A DNA stretch of 64,000 nt from positions 494,812 to 558,811 of the forward strand of contig NZ_BMZN01000004.1 in the NCBI RefSeq assembly GCF_014652815.1. Reading direction: 5' to 3'. A program made the position numbers and the translations under genes. Source of the DNA: Alcaligenes pakistanensis (GTDB taxonomy: Bacteria > Pseudomonadota > Gammaproteobacteria > Burkholderiales > Burkholderiaceae_B). The notes below the pieces were generated by a model. It worked only from the letters and a program-made list of their open reading frames with translations, ran no database searches and was not told the DNA's origin. Below are positions 28,817 through 37,450 of this stretch, piece after piece. Positions within the stretch are counted from its first letter, which is position 1; every line of letters starts with the position of its first letter.

Positions 28817-29722
28817 ATGAACGCGATCAGCATCAGACAACTGGAAGTGTTTGTTGGCATTGCCACCTTGGGTACGGTGCGCGCCTGCGCCGCCCAAATT
28901 CACTTATCCCAACCCGCCGCCAGCATGGCCTTGGCCGAACTGGAAAAGCAGCTGGACTGTCCCTTGTTTGAACGCACGCCAGGGCGCATGCAGCTGACCA
29001 GTCGCGGCAAGCAGTTGCTTCCCCACGCACGCGAGATTCTGGAGCGCCTGCGAGAGATGCAAAGCCAGCAAGAAGAAAGCGAGCTGCGTGGCGAAATCCG
29101 TATCGGGGCCAGCAATACCGTCGGCAACTACTTGATTGGGGATCTGGTAGGCCAGTTTGTCCGCCAACACCCGCGTGTGTCCTTGCATGTGTCGGTAGAC
29201 AACACGGCAAACATCATTAATCAGTTGCTGGAACATAGTTGCGACATTGCGTGCGTAGAAGGCCCAGTTAACCACCCGCAATTGGAAACCTGGATCTGGC
29301 GAGAGGATGCACTGGTCGTTTGCGCCGCCCCCGATCACCCGCTGGCCAGCAAAACCACACTGGAAAAAGAAGACTTTGCTGGCATGAGCTGGATTATGCG
29401 CGAGCGCGGCTCGGCCTCGCGGGCACTGACAGAACAAGCCTTGAATGTCCTGCCCGGTGGCCATGTGCTGATGGAGCTGGGGCAGGTGGAAGCCATCAAA
29501 CAAGCAGTTATCGCCGGCTTAGGTCTGGCCTGCCTGCCACAAGCCGCCACTTTGGACGCTGTGGCCAATCAGCGACTATGCATTTTGGACACCCCTTTTC
29601 TGGATTTGAAGCGTCGCCTGTCCCTGGTGCTGCACAAAGAACGCTATCGCAGCCAGGTATTAAGCGCCTTTGCCGATCATCTGCAAAGTCCCGAGCAAGG
29701 TCCTACTGCCTTGAAAAATTGA
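28817..29722 (+). CDS. LysR-family regulator, YeiE-like
   Basis: Transcription regulator of 301 residues. The N-terminal helix-turn-helix is typical (SIRQLEVFVGIATLGTVRACA, HLSQPAASMALAELEKQL). The C-terminal periplasmic-binding-like effector domain begins ELRGEIRIGASNTVGNYLIG. It is divergent from the YeiH-type transporter and likely controls it. By analogy with YeiE the effector could be sulfite, but no ligand residues can be assigned here. No obvious Shine-Dalgarno sequence precedes the ATG. Confidence 0.88.
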   Translation: MNAISIRQLEVFVGIATLGTVRACAAQIHLSQPAASMALAELEKQLDCPLFERTPGRMQLTSRGKQLLPHAREILERLREMQSQQEESELRGEIRIGASNTVGNYLIGDLVGQFVRQHPRVSLHVSVDNTANIINQLLEHSCDIACVEGPVNHPQLETWIWREDALVVCAAPDHPLASKTTLEKEDFAGMSWIMRERGSASRALTEQALNVLPGGHVLMELGQVEAIKQAVIAGLGLACLPQAATLDAVANQRLCILDTPFLDLKRRLSLVLHKERYRSQVLSAFADHLQSPEQGPTALKN

Positions 29723-29844
29723 CGCAACTTTGCATTTTCAGGATGGTTGAGACCCGCAGCAATGCTATTCTTGCTGCAGTGCAGCACAAACAGAAGGGAT
29801 CATAAGTCCCGATCTCCTGCCCACCTCTTGAACCGAGCGATGCC

Positions 29845-31071
29845 ATGAACACTTCATCTGTTCCTACGCCACAAGCGCAAGACGCCCCAGACTTTGCCCG
29901 TCCTGCCTATTTGCCACCTTACGAAACCGTGGCATTAGTTCTGCAAGGCGGCGGCGCTTTAGGTGCCTATCAGGCTGGGGTCTACGAAGGTTTGTTGGAA
30001 GCGGGTATCGAACCTGATTGTTTGTCCGGCATTTCAATTGGTGCCTTGAATACGGCCATTATTGCGGGCAACCCACCCGAGCGTCAGGTCGAGCGTCTGC
30101 ACGAATTCTGGGACACCATTTGCGAGCCTTACTTTGGTTGGTCAGCTCCGGCTTGCCTGGAACACGCCCTGTTTGGCATCAACGACATGATGCGCGAAGC
30201 CATCAGCGCATTTAATGCCAGCAATGCTCTGGTTCTGGGACAACGCGGCTTTTTCCGCCCGCGCTTTCCCCCACCCATGCAATCGACTCCCGGCGTTCCT
30301 GAAGGGGCTAGCTATTACGACACCAGCGCCTTGAAAGACACCTTGGAGCGCCTGTGCGACTTTGATCGCATCAACGACAAGCGTCAGCGCATTTCCGTAG
30401 GCGCAGTCAATGTAGGCACAGGTAACTTTGTTTACTTTGACAACCATCGCACCACTTTGCGGGCCGAACACTTCATGGCGTCTGGCGCCCTGCCCCCGGC
30501 TTTTGCCCCTGTGGAAATTGATGGCCAATATTACTGGGACGGCGGTCTGGTTTCCAATACGCCCCTATCCTATGTGCTGGACCAGTCCCCACGTAGAGAC
30601 ACCCTGGTCTTTCAAGTGGACTTATGGAGTGCGCGGGGCGCGGTACCCAACAATATGGGCGAAGTCAGCGATCGCTTGAATGAAATCCGCTACTCCAGCC
30701 GGACCCGTATGGTGACCGAAGATATGCGCCACTCGCAGTACATGCGCCATATTCTGTCGGAGCTGCTGGAGCTGATTCCGCCCGAGCAGCGAAAAGATTT
30801 GTTGCCTTGTCGTCTGGCCGAGGAATTGGCCAGTAGCAAACGCTACAACGTGGTGCACCTGATTTACCGCAACCAGCCCTACGAACAGCATTACAAAGAC
30901 TATCAGTTTGGTCGCATCACCATGCGCGAACACTGGCGCAGCGGTCTGGACGATATCCGTCAGACCCTGATCCACCGCGATAAACTGAATATGCCAGAGA
31001 ATCTGGCCGGTTTTACCACCTACGACGTACACCGCGACGAGATCGAAAAACGGCTGGCTAACGGCAAGTAA
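29845..31071 (+). CDS. Patatin-like phospholipase/esterase
   Basis: Serine acyl hydrolase with the patatin catalytic dyad. The oxyanion motif is LQGGGALGAYQAGV, the nucleophile lies in GISIG (Ser64), and the aspartate is in YYWDGGLVSN. The C-terminal part from about residue 290 (SSRTRMVTEDMRH, YEQHYKDYQFGRITMREHW) matches the extra domain often found attached to patatins in proteobacteria that handle polyhydroxyalkanoates. No signal peptide is seen, so it is likely cytoplasmic. It stands alone, convergent with the EamA transporter gene. Confidence 0.9.
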   Translation: MNTSSVPTPQAQDAPDFARPAYLPPYETVALVLQGGGALGAYQAGVYEGLLEAGIEPDCLSGISIGALNTAIIAGNPPERQVERLHEFWDTICEPYFGWSAPACLEHALFGINDMMREAISAFNASNALVLGQRGFFRPRFPPPMQSTPGVPEGASYYDTSALKDTLERLCDFDRINDKRQRISVGAVNVGTGNFVYFDNHRTTLRAEHFMASGALPPAFAPVEIDGQYYWDGGLVSNTPLSYVLDQSPRRDTLVFQVDLWSARGAVPNNMGEVSDRLNEIRYSSRTRMVTEDMRHSQYMRHILSELLELIPPEQRKDLLPCRLAEELASSKRYNVVHLIYRNQPYEQHYKDYQFGRITMREHWRSGLDDIRQTLIHRDKLNMPENLAGFTTYDVHRDEIEKRLANGK

Positions 31072-31091
31072 GCCAGCCCAAACGCCCGACC

Positions 31092-32012
31092 TTAGCGGCG
31101 GCTGAGCACCATCGCGCCGCTAAGTACAAAGGCCGTACCCAACAACTGCATGACCGTAATCGGTTCACCCAGGAACCAGTTCGCCAGGAACAAGACCGAG
31201 ACCGGGCCAATCAGGCCCATTTGAGCGCTCATGGGAGCCCCAACGCGCTCCACCGCCCACATGGTCATGAAGGTCGGCAAGACCGTATTGAAAACGGCGT
31301 GAATCATGGATAAGCCGTATACCGGTGCGGGTTGCACCAGTCCTTGCCAGCCAAAAACAGCAAAAAAGTGAATCAGGGTATAGACCGCTGAGAACGACAT
31401 GGCATAGGCCACCAGACGGGTGGAACCAATCGCCTTGAGCAACTCGCCCGAACCAATCAAATAGATGGCATAGGAAATGGCTGAGCCCAGCACGCACAGC
31501 GCGCCCAGCAGCACATCATCCCCCGTCAGGCTCAAGTCCTGCATAAATACCAGCCCTACCCCCAGATAAGCCAACGCCAAGGCCAGCCACTGCTTGGGTA
31601 GAATGCGACGTTTCAGGAAGATGGCAGAAAAGATCAGCACAAAGGTGGGCGACAAGAACAGAATCAGCCGCTCCAGCCCCGCTGAAATATATTCCAGACC
31701 AATGAAGTCCAGCAGACTGGCCAGGTAATAGCCCAGAAAACCCAGCACAACCAGCTCCAGCTTCTGTCGCCCCGTCAGGGCACGCAACTTGCCTTGACGC
31801 ACTTTCTGTATCTGCCATAGGGCAATGACCAAAAAGAACGGCAGCGACAAGAGCATCCGGAACCCGATCACCGTTAGCGCGGTGACATCGTATTGGTAGG
31901 TCAGCTTGGCAACCACCGCTTTGGCGGAGAAAAGAATAGAGCCGCCCCCCGATAACGCCAGTCCAATTAAAAAGGAACTGCGCTGCGCACTGGGGCCTTG
32001 ACTAGCTTGCAT
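31092..32012 (-). CDS. EamA/DMT-family transporter
   Basis: Inner-membrane drug/metabolite transporter with two EamA repeats and about ten hydrophobic helices in 306 residues. The first repeat starts ALSGGGSILFSAKAVVAKLTY; the second contains GALCVLGSAISYAIYLIGSGELL. Substrate cannot be inferred; such proteins export amino acids, nucleosides or toxic metabolites. A single gene between the convergent patatin gene and a non-coding stretch. Confidence 0.85.
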   Translation of the reverse strand: MQASQGPSAQRSSFLIGLALSGGGSILFSAKAVVAKLTYQYDVTALTVIGFRMLLSLPFFLVIALWQIQKVRQGKLRALTGRQKLELVVLGFLGYYLASLLDFIGLEYISAGLERLILFLSPTFVLIFSAIFLKRRILPKQWLALALAYLGVGLVFMQDLSLTGDDVLLGALCVLGSAISYAIYLIGSGELLKAIGSTRLVAYAMSFSAVYTLIHFFAVFGWQGLVQPAPVYGLSMIHAVFNTVLPTFMTMWAVERVGAPMSAQMGLIGPVSVLFLANWFLGEPITVMQLLGTAFVLSGAMVLSRR

Positions 32013-32385
32013 GGGGATTCATCACTTTGCAGGGCAATATGGTCAGCAAAAAAACCGCTGGCCCTGACGGAAAAAGAGTCGATAAGGGCAATAAGTGTTC
32101 GATTCTACTCTTTGCTCCAGATGGCGACCATGGTACTCACGTACGCACGCAGTCGGGCAGCCCCATCAAAACGGCAGCAAATGCTGGTCAGATCAGGCAG
32201 GACAAGCAACAGCGCAAAAACAAAAAACCACACCTCACCTTGCAACGACAGAACTAATCCAACAAAGACAATAACTTAGCGCCCCCTCGCCAGAAAACAG
32301 CCCAGATCGGCCAAGAATTTCAGGCACTCCCCCTATGAGGGGCTTGCACATTCCCTAAAATACGTGCTATATTCTTTTTCTCTGG
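32013..32385. other. Intergenic region before tRNA-Asn (first copy)
   Basis: About 370 bases without a convincing gene; small open frames here have no family features or good start sites. The right end holds a promoter for the tRNA: TTGCAC at 32344-32349 and TATATT at 32368-32373, 18 bases apart, 12 bases before the tRNA. Confidence 0.55.
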
Positions 32386-32461
32386 TCCCCGATAGCTCAG
32401 CCGGTAGAGCGACGGACTGTTAATCCGCAGGTCCCAGGTTCGAGCCCTGGTCGGGGAGCCA
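32386..32461 (+). tRNA. tRNA-Asn (GTT), first copy
   Basis: A complete 76-base cloverleaf with encoded CCA. The acceptor stem TCCCCGA pairs with TCGGGGA, the anticodon loop is CTGTTAA with anticodon GTT, and the T arm is GGTTCGAGCC. It differs from the second copy near 34.4 kb at one D-loop base (GCTCAGCCGG versus GCTCAGTCGG). Confidence 0.97.
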
Positions 32462-32473
32462 AGAAAACCATTG

Positions 32474-32512
32474 AAAACAGCCCAAGGCATTTGCCTCGGG
32501 CTGTTTTTTTTT
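32474..32512 (+). terminator. Terminator after tRNA-Asn
   Basis: Stem AACAGCCC... / ...GGGCTGTT followed by nine T residues directly after the tRNA; a strong Rho-independent terminator. Confidence 0.85.
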
Positions 32513-32586
32513 GTCCCTGCAAAATGCGCCCATCACACCAATTAGAAACGGCGCTATTAACATTTGGACAAAAGATGGAGAGTGCC

Positions 32587-32629
32587 CAAAAAAAGACAGC
32601 GGGACTGCATGTTGATGCAGCCCCGCTGT
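32587..32629 (-). terminator. Terminator after the porin gene
   Basis: A 14-base nearly perfect stem (ACAGCGGGACTGCAT with ATGCAGCCCCGCTGT) is followed on the minus strand by a run of T residues. It lies downstream of the porin gene and fits its transcript end. Confidence 0.75.
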
Positions 32630-32723
32630 GGCTCTTTTCTCCTGACCTAGCCCCTGCCTGAACCGGCGCCGCCGCTGCTAACGCACTACACCGGATCAGG
32701 GCTGGCAGAATCAGTCAGCAAGA

Positions 32724-33866
32724 TCAGAAACGGTGTGTCACGCCCACTGTCGCCACCGTGCTCTTCAGATCGCTGTAGTAGCCGATGTTACGGGCATAGG
32801 AACCAATGGCGTACAGATTGGTGCGCTTGGACAGGTTGTGCAGATAACCAGCGCTAAATACGTGCTGGGTCTTGGCATCATCCGTGCTGCGTGGTGTGGA
32901 ACGTGGGTCAGCCATGGTCCAGGAAGCCAGGACGGAACCGGCCTTGCCTGTCGGTACCGTTACACCCAAGGCGTAGGTATTGACCTTCAGGTCTTTATGC
33001 AAACCAGGGCCGAACTGTTCGGTTTGCAGGGAGCCGCCGATATAGCCATTACGGCTTTGACCAAAAGCAGCATGCAGGGTGGCGAAGCTGAATTTGTAGC
33101 TGGCCGCCAAGTTCCAGGCGCTGACATTGCCATTTTCAGCTGCCACCAGGCTACCGCCTTGCTCGCGAGCAGAGCCATAACGTGCTTGGTCAAAGCTCAA
33201 GGCTGCTTTCAAAGGGCCATTGCTATAACGCATGGCAACGGTAACGGCCTTCACGTTGGCTTCGTCGCTATTGATGGCATTGCCAGGCAAACTGCTACGA
33301 TTCCAGTTTTGTTTGCCATTGGTATTGAACGAATAGCCAGCACCAAACTGGAAGCCCGAGAACTCAGGGCTCTGGTAGGCCACCATATTGTCATAACGAA
33401 CCGTGTTGGCCGAATCAAAGGCAGCGCCAACGCCATACTGGTAGCCATTACCGCCAAAGGGGCTGGCGACACCGGCCACGTACAGAGACGTGACGGTTGT
33501 TTGACGGCCCAGGTCCACACGGCCCCAGGACTCGCCGCTCAGGCCTAAGGTCGCTTGACGGCCAAACAAACGGTTCTGACGCGCCGTACCGTCGCTCAGA
33601 TCAAAGCCGCTTTCCAACATGAAGTTGGCTTTCAGGCCATCGCCCAGATCTTCGCTGCCCATCAGGCCCCAGCGATTACCCATCCAACCCTGGTCATACA
33701 GACCAAAACGGCGTTGTTTTTCTGCGCCGCCTTTCAGATCGCTGCCCTTCCATTGTTCGTAACCCAAGCCAGTATCGACCACGCCATACAAGGTCACGTT
33801 CGATGCGGCGTAAGCAGGTACCGCCAAGACAGGCATCAACAAGGCTGCCAAGATAGTTTTTTTCAT
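32724..33866 (-). CDS. General outer-membrane porin, Bordetella/Neisseria type
   Basis: Trimeric beta-barrel porin for passive diffusion. The signal peptide is MKKTILAALLMPVLAVPAYA, followed by the mature start ASNVTLYGVVDTGLGY, which is characteristic of betaproteobacterial porins. The 380-residue protein ends in the outer-membrane signature VGVTHRF with terminal Phe. Repeated aromatic-alternating strands are visible throughout, and a PFGGNGYQYGVG loop lies where the constriction loop would be. An upstream frame extension of 38 codons is discarded. The gene lies between two tRNA-Asn genes and is transcribed against them. Confidence 0.93.
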   Translation of the reverse strand: MKKTILAALLMPVLAVPAYAASNVTLYGVVDTGLGYEQWKGSDLKGGAEKQRRFGLYDQGWMGNRWGLMGSEDLGDGLKANFMLESGFDLSDGTARQNRLFGRQATLGLSGESWGRVDLGRQTTVTSLYVAGVASPFGGNGYQYGVGAAFDSANTVRYDNMVAYQSPEFSGFQFGAGYSFNTNGKQNWNRSSLPGNAINSDEANVKAVTVAMRYSNGPLKAALSFDQARYGSAREQGGSLVAAENGNVSAWNLAASYKFSFATLHAAFGQSRNGYIGGSLQTEQFGPGLHKDLKVNTYALGVTVPTGKAGSVLASWTMADPRSTPRSTDDAKTQHVFSAGYLHNLSKRTNLYAIGSYARNIGYYSDLKSTVATVGVTHRF

Positions 33867-34411
33867 GTTCTCTGTTCTCTGTAAACGTCTGAATGCCGGA
33901 TTTCTTATGTTGTCCGGTTCCTGTCCAAGTGCTGGGCCACACACCGTCAGGAATAGTTCCCGGATGCCAGGCTGGCGCACTCCCTCCTATTTCTTGAAGC
34001 AAGACTCCTCAACGGATCAGCCCTGAAACAGGGATGGAAAGGGGCTTGATAATTGAGGCACATATACTGCAAGCATTTATATTTCAGACATAAACAATAT
34101 TGATGTCAATAAACCGCATTCCGCGTGTTTACTGGGTTTCATCCGCATTTTCCCTAGTTTTCCAGCAGCAGTCGTTTCAGCAGAGAAAGCCCTAAATCAG
34201 CGCAAAGCCAATAAACTAAAGGCTTGCAACCATTTGCAACCAAACAGGCCCTCCCCCTTATTGACCAGACGGTATGTTCCCAACAAAAAACTCGGGATTT
34301 ACGCCTATTGCCAAGGCCGCTCACCGTTTTGCTTATATGAAAATAGAGTTTTTAAAAAAATACTGCTTTACATTATTGATAGCTTCACCCTATAATCATT
34401 TTCTTTGCTGG
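33867..34411. other. Intergenic region between porin and second tRNA-Asn
   Basis: About 545 bases, AT-rich in its middle and right parts, with no supported gene. It should contain the porin promoter and leader; TTGACA occurs on the minus strand at 34109-34104, but its -10 partner is unclear. At the right end is a good tRNA promoter: TTTACA (34367-34372) and TATAAT (34391-34396), 18 bases apart. Confidence 0.5.
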
Positions 34412-34487
34412 TCCCCGATAGCTCAGTCGGTAGAGCGACGGACTGTTAATCCGCAGGTCCCAGGTTCGAGCCCTGGTCGGGGAGCCA
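34412..34487 (+). tRNA. tRNA-Asn (GTT), second copy
   Basis: A 76-base tRNA with encoded CCA, anticodon GTT and acceptor stem TCCCCGA/TCGGGGA, identical to the first copy apart from one D-loop base. A consensus-like promoter lies 16 bases upstream and a terminator follows at once. Confidence 0.97.
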
Positions 34488-34494
34488 AAAATAC

Positions 34495-34527
34495 AAAAGC
34501 CCAGCTACGCAAGTAGCTGGGCTTTTC
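34495..34527 (+). terminator. Terminator after second tRNA-Asn
   Basis: A perfect 14-base stem (AAAAGCCCAGCTAC / GTAGCTGGGCTTTT) with a GCAA loop directly after the tRNA. Confidence 0.85.
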
Positions 34528-34658
34528 TACGTCTGGTCGCTGGACATCGCCTAATTTCCATACGCGTGCGCCCAACCGCTCCAAGACCTCGCCGCTTCTG
34601 AAGACAGCAGGCTAATCGCCCACAGCCCCCCCATTCTCCCAGGCTCTCCACAAAACAA

Positions 34659-34685
34659 AGGCCTCTTGAATACCCAAGAGGCCCT
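34659..34685 (-). terminator. Possible terminator after the SH3-domain gene
   Basis: Stem GGCCTCTTG / CAAGAGGCC with a short loop, followed on the minus strand by TTTGTTTTG. It is about 70 bases beyond the stop codon of the SH3-domain gene. Confidence 0.5.
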
Positions 34686-34753
34686 TATCCACAAACCACA
34701 TTAAGTCACATCCTGCGCCTTGCCCTCAAACCGCACAATGTCTTGAATACCTC

Positions 34754-35437
34754 TTAGTGTTGTGGCCGGATGCGATCGTGGTAAAGATACCCGACCTGCC
34801 CGGTAGGCGTACACACCTGCCACCAATTGCCTTTCTGCTCAAAGGTGAAAAACACCTCTTTCTCGAACAGCTTTTCGATGACAACACTTTGGGCATTAGG
34901 CTGGGCGCGCACATTGCTGTAGCCATCTTTATCCTGGATCACAGCCTGAACGGTAAATTTTGAGGCTAGGCACGCATCAGGGCGTTGAGACTGCGTCACA
35001 CGCGGTGCCTGAATGGTAATTTCATAGGGAACAAAAGGGCGTATTTCCAATTCCCGCTTGGCCAACAAATCAACACGCTCATCCTCGATGACTGCCTGAG
35101 CCTGGGTGACAAGCAAACGCAAATCCTGATCGCAAGCGATATCACTGTGCCAATAGCCTGTCGCATAGCGATCCGCATTCGAGCCACCAAACTCATCAAC
35201 CTCGATCACGTCCTGGGCCACCACCTTATTGTTTTTTTTATCCAGTACTTGAATATGCACTTTCAATTGCTGGACACGGTCCAATCCGCTATCAAAAGTA
35301 AAATTTGCCGCGCACATTCCTTGATTTGCCCACACCGTATCGGAATGCCACATTTGAATGGCCTGGGCCTGACCCGACATCAAGCCACCCATTAGCAAGG
35401 CAACACTCGCCAGCTTTACGTATTTACGAAGAACCAC
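34754..35437 (-). CDS. Exported SH3-domain protein, function unknown
   Basis: I use a GTG start preceded by GGGAG at 6-7 bases, which gives a 227-residue protein with a signal peptide (KYVKLASVALLMGGLMSGQAQA). The middle region has a beta-rich pattern with paired cysteines (GMCAANF, DIACDQD). The C-terminal 60 residues form a bacterial SH3 domain (DGYSNVRAQPNAQSVVIEKL, WWQVCTPTGQVGYLYHDRI). Such domains often bind cell-wall peptides. The longer frame that starts upstream would bury the signal peptide. Function is not recognised. Confidence 0.75.
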   Translation of the reverse strand: MVLRKYVKLASVALLMGGLMSGQAQAIQMWHSDTVWANQGMCAANFTFDSGLDRVQQLKVHIQVLDKKNNKVVAQDVIEVDEFGGSNADRYATGYWHSDIACDQDLRLLVTQAQAVIEDERVDLLAKRELEIRPFVPYEITIQAPRVTQSQRPDACLASKFTVQAVIQDKDGYSNVRAQPNAQSVVIEKLFEKEVFFTFEQKGNWWQVCTPTGQVGYLYHDRIRPQH

Positions 35438-35656
35438 ATCACTCTCCCTCTTGCGATATAAACCAAGCGCTCTTATACACAAAAAAATAGCCGGCCGGTA
35501 ATTTTGCACTTGACTTACCCCGCCCCAAAGCAGAGCCGTTCAAGAAATCCATTCCAAGCACGCAGGAACTGGCGATAATGCACAGTCCATACCCTGCCTA
35601 CCCAAGAAGTTTTTCTTTTCCGGGCAGGCCAAGCCCCTATTTCCTCGCGCGCTGAT

Positions 35657-37234
35657 ATGTTCGATACTCTTTTCCCCTTTCTGGGAGGACTAGGCCTTTT
35701 CCTGATTGGCATGATGTTGTTGTCCGAAGGCCTGGTGGCATTTGCGGGCGGCTCTCTCAAACAAATTCTGCTCGCTTTTACAGGCAAGCCCATCAAAGCC
35801 TTTGCCTCTGGTGCGCTGATTACCGCCCTGGCCCAATCCTCTACGGCCACCACGGTCACCTTGATCGGTTTTGTCAGCGCGGGGCTTATCTCTTTTACCC
35901 AGGCGATTGGCGTCGTTATTGGGGCCAGTCTGGGCAATACCGCAACCGGCTGGATCATTTCCGGTTTGGGTCTGAAGGTGAATCTGGGCTTTTACACCTT
36001 GCCCTTGATTGGCTTGGGTGCCTTGATCAAGCTACTGGCTCCCGGTCGTCAAAAAGAACTGGGCCGGGCCTTGGCGGGCTTTGGCATCCTGTTCCTGGGT
36101 TTAAGCACACTCCAAGAAGGTATGCAGGGCTTAGCCGCCAACTTCAGCCTGGCCCATATGCCAGCGGGTGGGTATGGCTCCCATCTGCTGATTATGCTCA
36201 CCGGTCTGGCTCTGACCGCAGTGCTGCAGTCCTCCACCGCAGCCATTGCCATGACACTGACTGCATTGGATGCGGGAGCAGTCAGCTTTGACCAAGCGGC
36301 CGCGATTGTAGTGGGTGCCTCCATCGGTACGACCCTGACCGGAGTGCTGGTCGCCATTGGCGGCACCATTTACGCCAAACGCACGGCTATTGCCTACATT
36401 CTGTTCAACGTCATTGCCGGTCTGCTGGGCTTGCTGATTCTGCCCCTGTTCCTGAAGGCCATGTACGCCACTGGCTCCTATATCAACGTTCCTCCCGGTG
36501 CCCTGGGACTAGCCGCCTTCCATAGCCTGTTCATTGGCCTGGGCGCGGTCTTGTGCCTGCCCTTTACCCAGCAATTTGCCCGATGGGTGCAACGCCTGGT
36601 CCCCGACCGAGCTGCACGCCCCCAACACCACCTGGATGACAGCCTGCTGCAAGTACCCGCCCTGGCCCTGGAAACGACACAACGCACACTGGAAGAACTG
36701 GCCCAACGCCTACTGAATCTGTATCAACACAGTTTGAACATGAGCCGCCCCAGCACTGCCACCGAAGATCTACAGCAAATTGAAACCGTACTAGATCAGG
36801 CCTACGAGTTCGTATTACGTATCCCCAGCACTACCGATACCCCTGCCATCGCCACCCGCATCAGTGCCTTGCTGCACGCCATCGACCATATGCAACGCCT
36901 GCGCAGCCGTTTGCAGCATCAGCCTAGTGCCGATTTGCACGATAGCCGCTATCAACAAGCCCACGCACTGGCCACTGAACTCAATACCTTGGCCCAACAA
37001 GGGCTGCAAGGACAGGCGCCAGAAGATTGGCTGGATCAAATACAAACCCGCTCCCAGGCCTTGGCAGAGTTGTTAAGCGACGTACGCAGCCATCTGCTGG
37101 CCGTCCCACAAGACCAAGGCGATGCCTCGCGAACCCTGCGCATTACCGACGCCCACCGCTGGTTTGAACGCAGTAGCCAGCATGTGTGGCGCAGCAGTCA
37201 CTATTTGCAGCAAGCTCGACAAGCCCGAGCGTGA
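35657..37234 (+). CDS. Na/Pi cotransporter family protein
   Basis: Sodium-dependent phosphate transporter of the NptA/PNaS type. Two inverted repeats each carry the QSSTA signature (ALAQSSTATTVTL near residue 60; AVLQSSTAAIAMTL near residue 195). Around ten hydrophobic segments precede a cytoplasmic C-terminal region from about residue 330 that is helical and PhoU-like (ALALETTQRTLEELAQRLLNLY). Length is 525 residues. It stands alone; no pho regulatory genes adjoin it. Confidence 0.9.
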   Translation: MFDTLFPFLGGLGLFLIGMMLLSEGLVAFAGGSLKQILLAFTGKPIKAFASGALITALAQSSTATTVTLIGFVSAGLISFTQAIGVVIGASLGNTATGWIISGLGLKVNLGFYTLPLIGLGALIKLLAPGRQKELGRALAGFGILFLGLSTLQEGMQGLAANFSLAHMPAGGYGSHLLIMLTGLALTAVLQSSTAAIAMTLTALDAGAVSFDQAAAIVVGASIGTTLTGVLVAIGGTIYAKRTAIAYILFNVIAGLLGLLILPLFLKAMYATGSYINVPPGALGLAAFHSLFIGLGAVLCLPFTQQFARWVQRLVPDRAARPQHHLDDSLLQVPALALETTQRTLEELAQRLLNLYQHSLNMSRPSTATEDLQQIETVLDQAYEFVLRIPSTTDTPAIATRISALLHAIDHMQRLRSRLQHQPSADLHDSRYQQAHALATELNTLAQQGLQGQAPEDWLDQIQTRSQALAELLSDVRSHLLAVPQDQGDASRTLRITDAHRWFERSSQHVWRSSHYLQQARQARA

Positions 37235-37450
37235 GCAAGGTCTTATTCGCCCCAATATCACCATCACACACTTGATGCTTCAAGCGGCCTTTTCTACGCA
37301 AGCAGGTCAGCAAAACTCATATAACAAGAATATGTAAAGAGCGAGCTTTCTAAAGCCGATAGAAACCGCATAAACAGATACCAAGATTCACGCTCTTCCT
37401 CAGAATTCCCCCTTACAATCGGCACAAATTCACGCTAATGGAAAAATTCC

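Noticed and set aside
32386..34487. Porin locus between tRNA-Asn genes considered as a mobile island
   Set aside because: The porin is a typical core betaproteobacterial gene, and there is no integrase, insertion sequence or obvious composition change.
34274..34516. Open frame running through the second tRNA-Asn gene
   Set aside because: It includes the tRNA promoter and the whole tRNA and cannot be a sensible protein gene.
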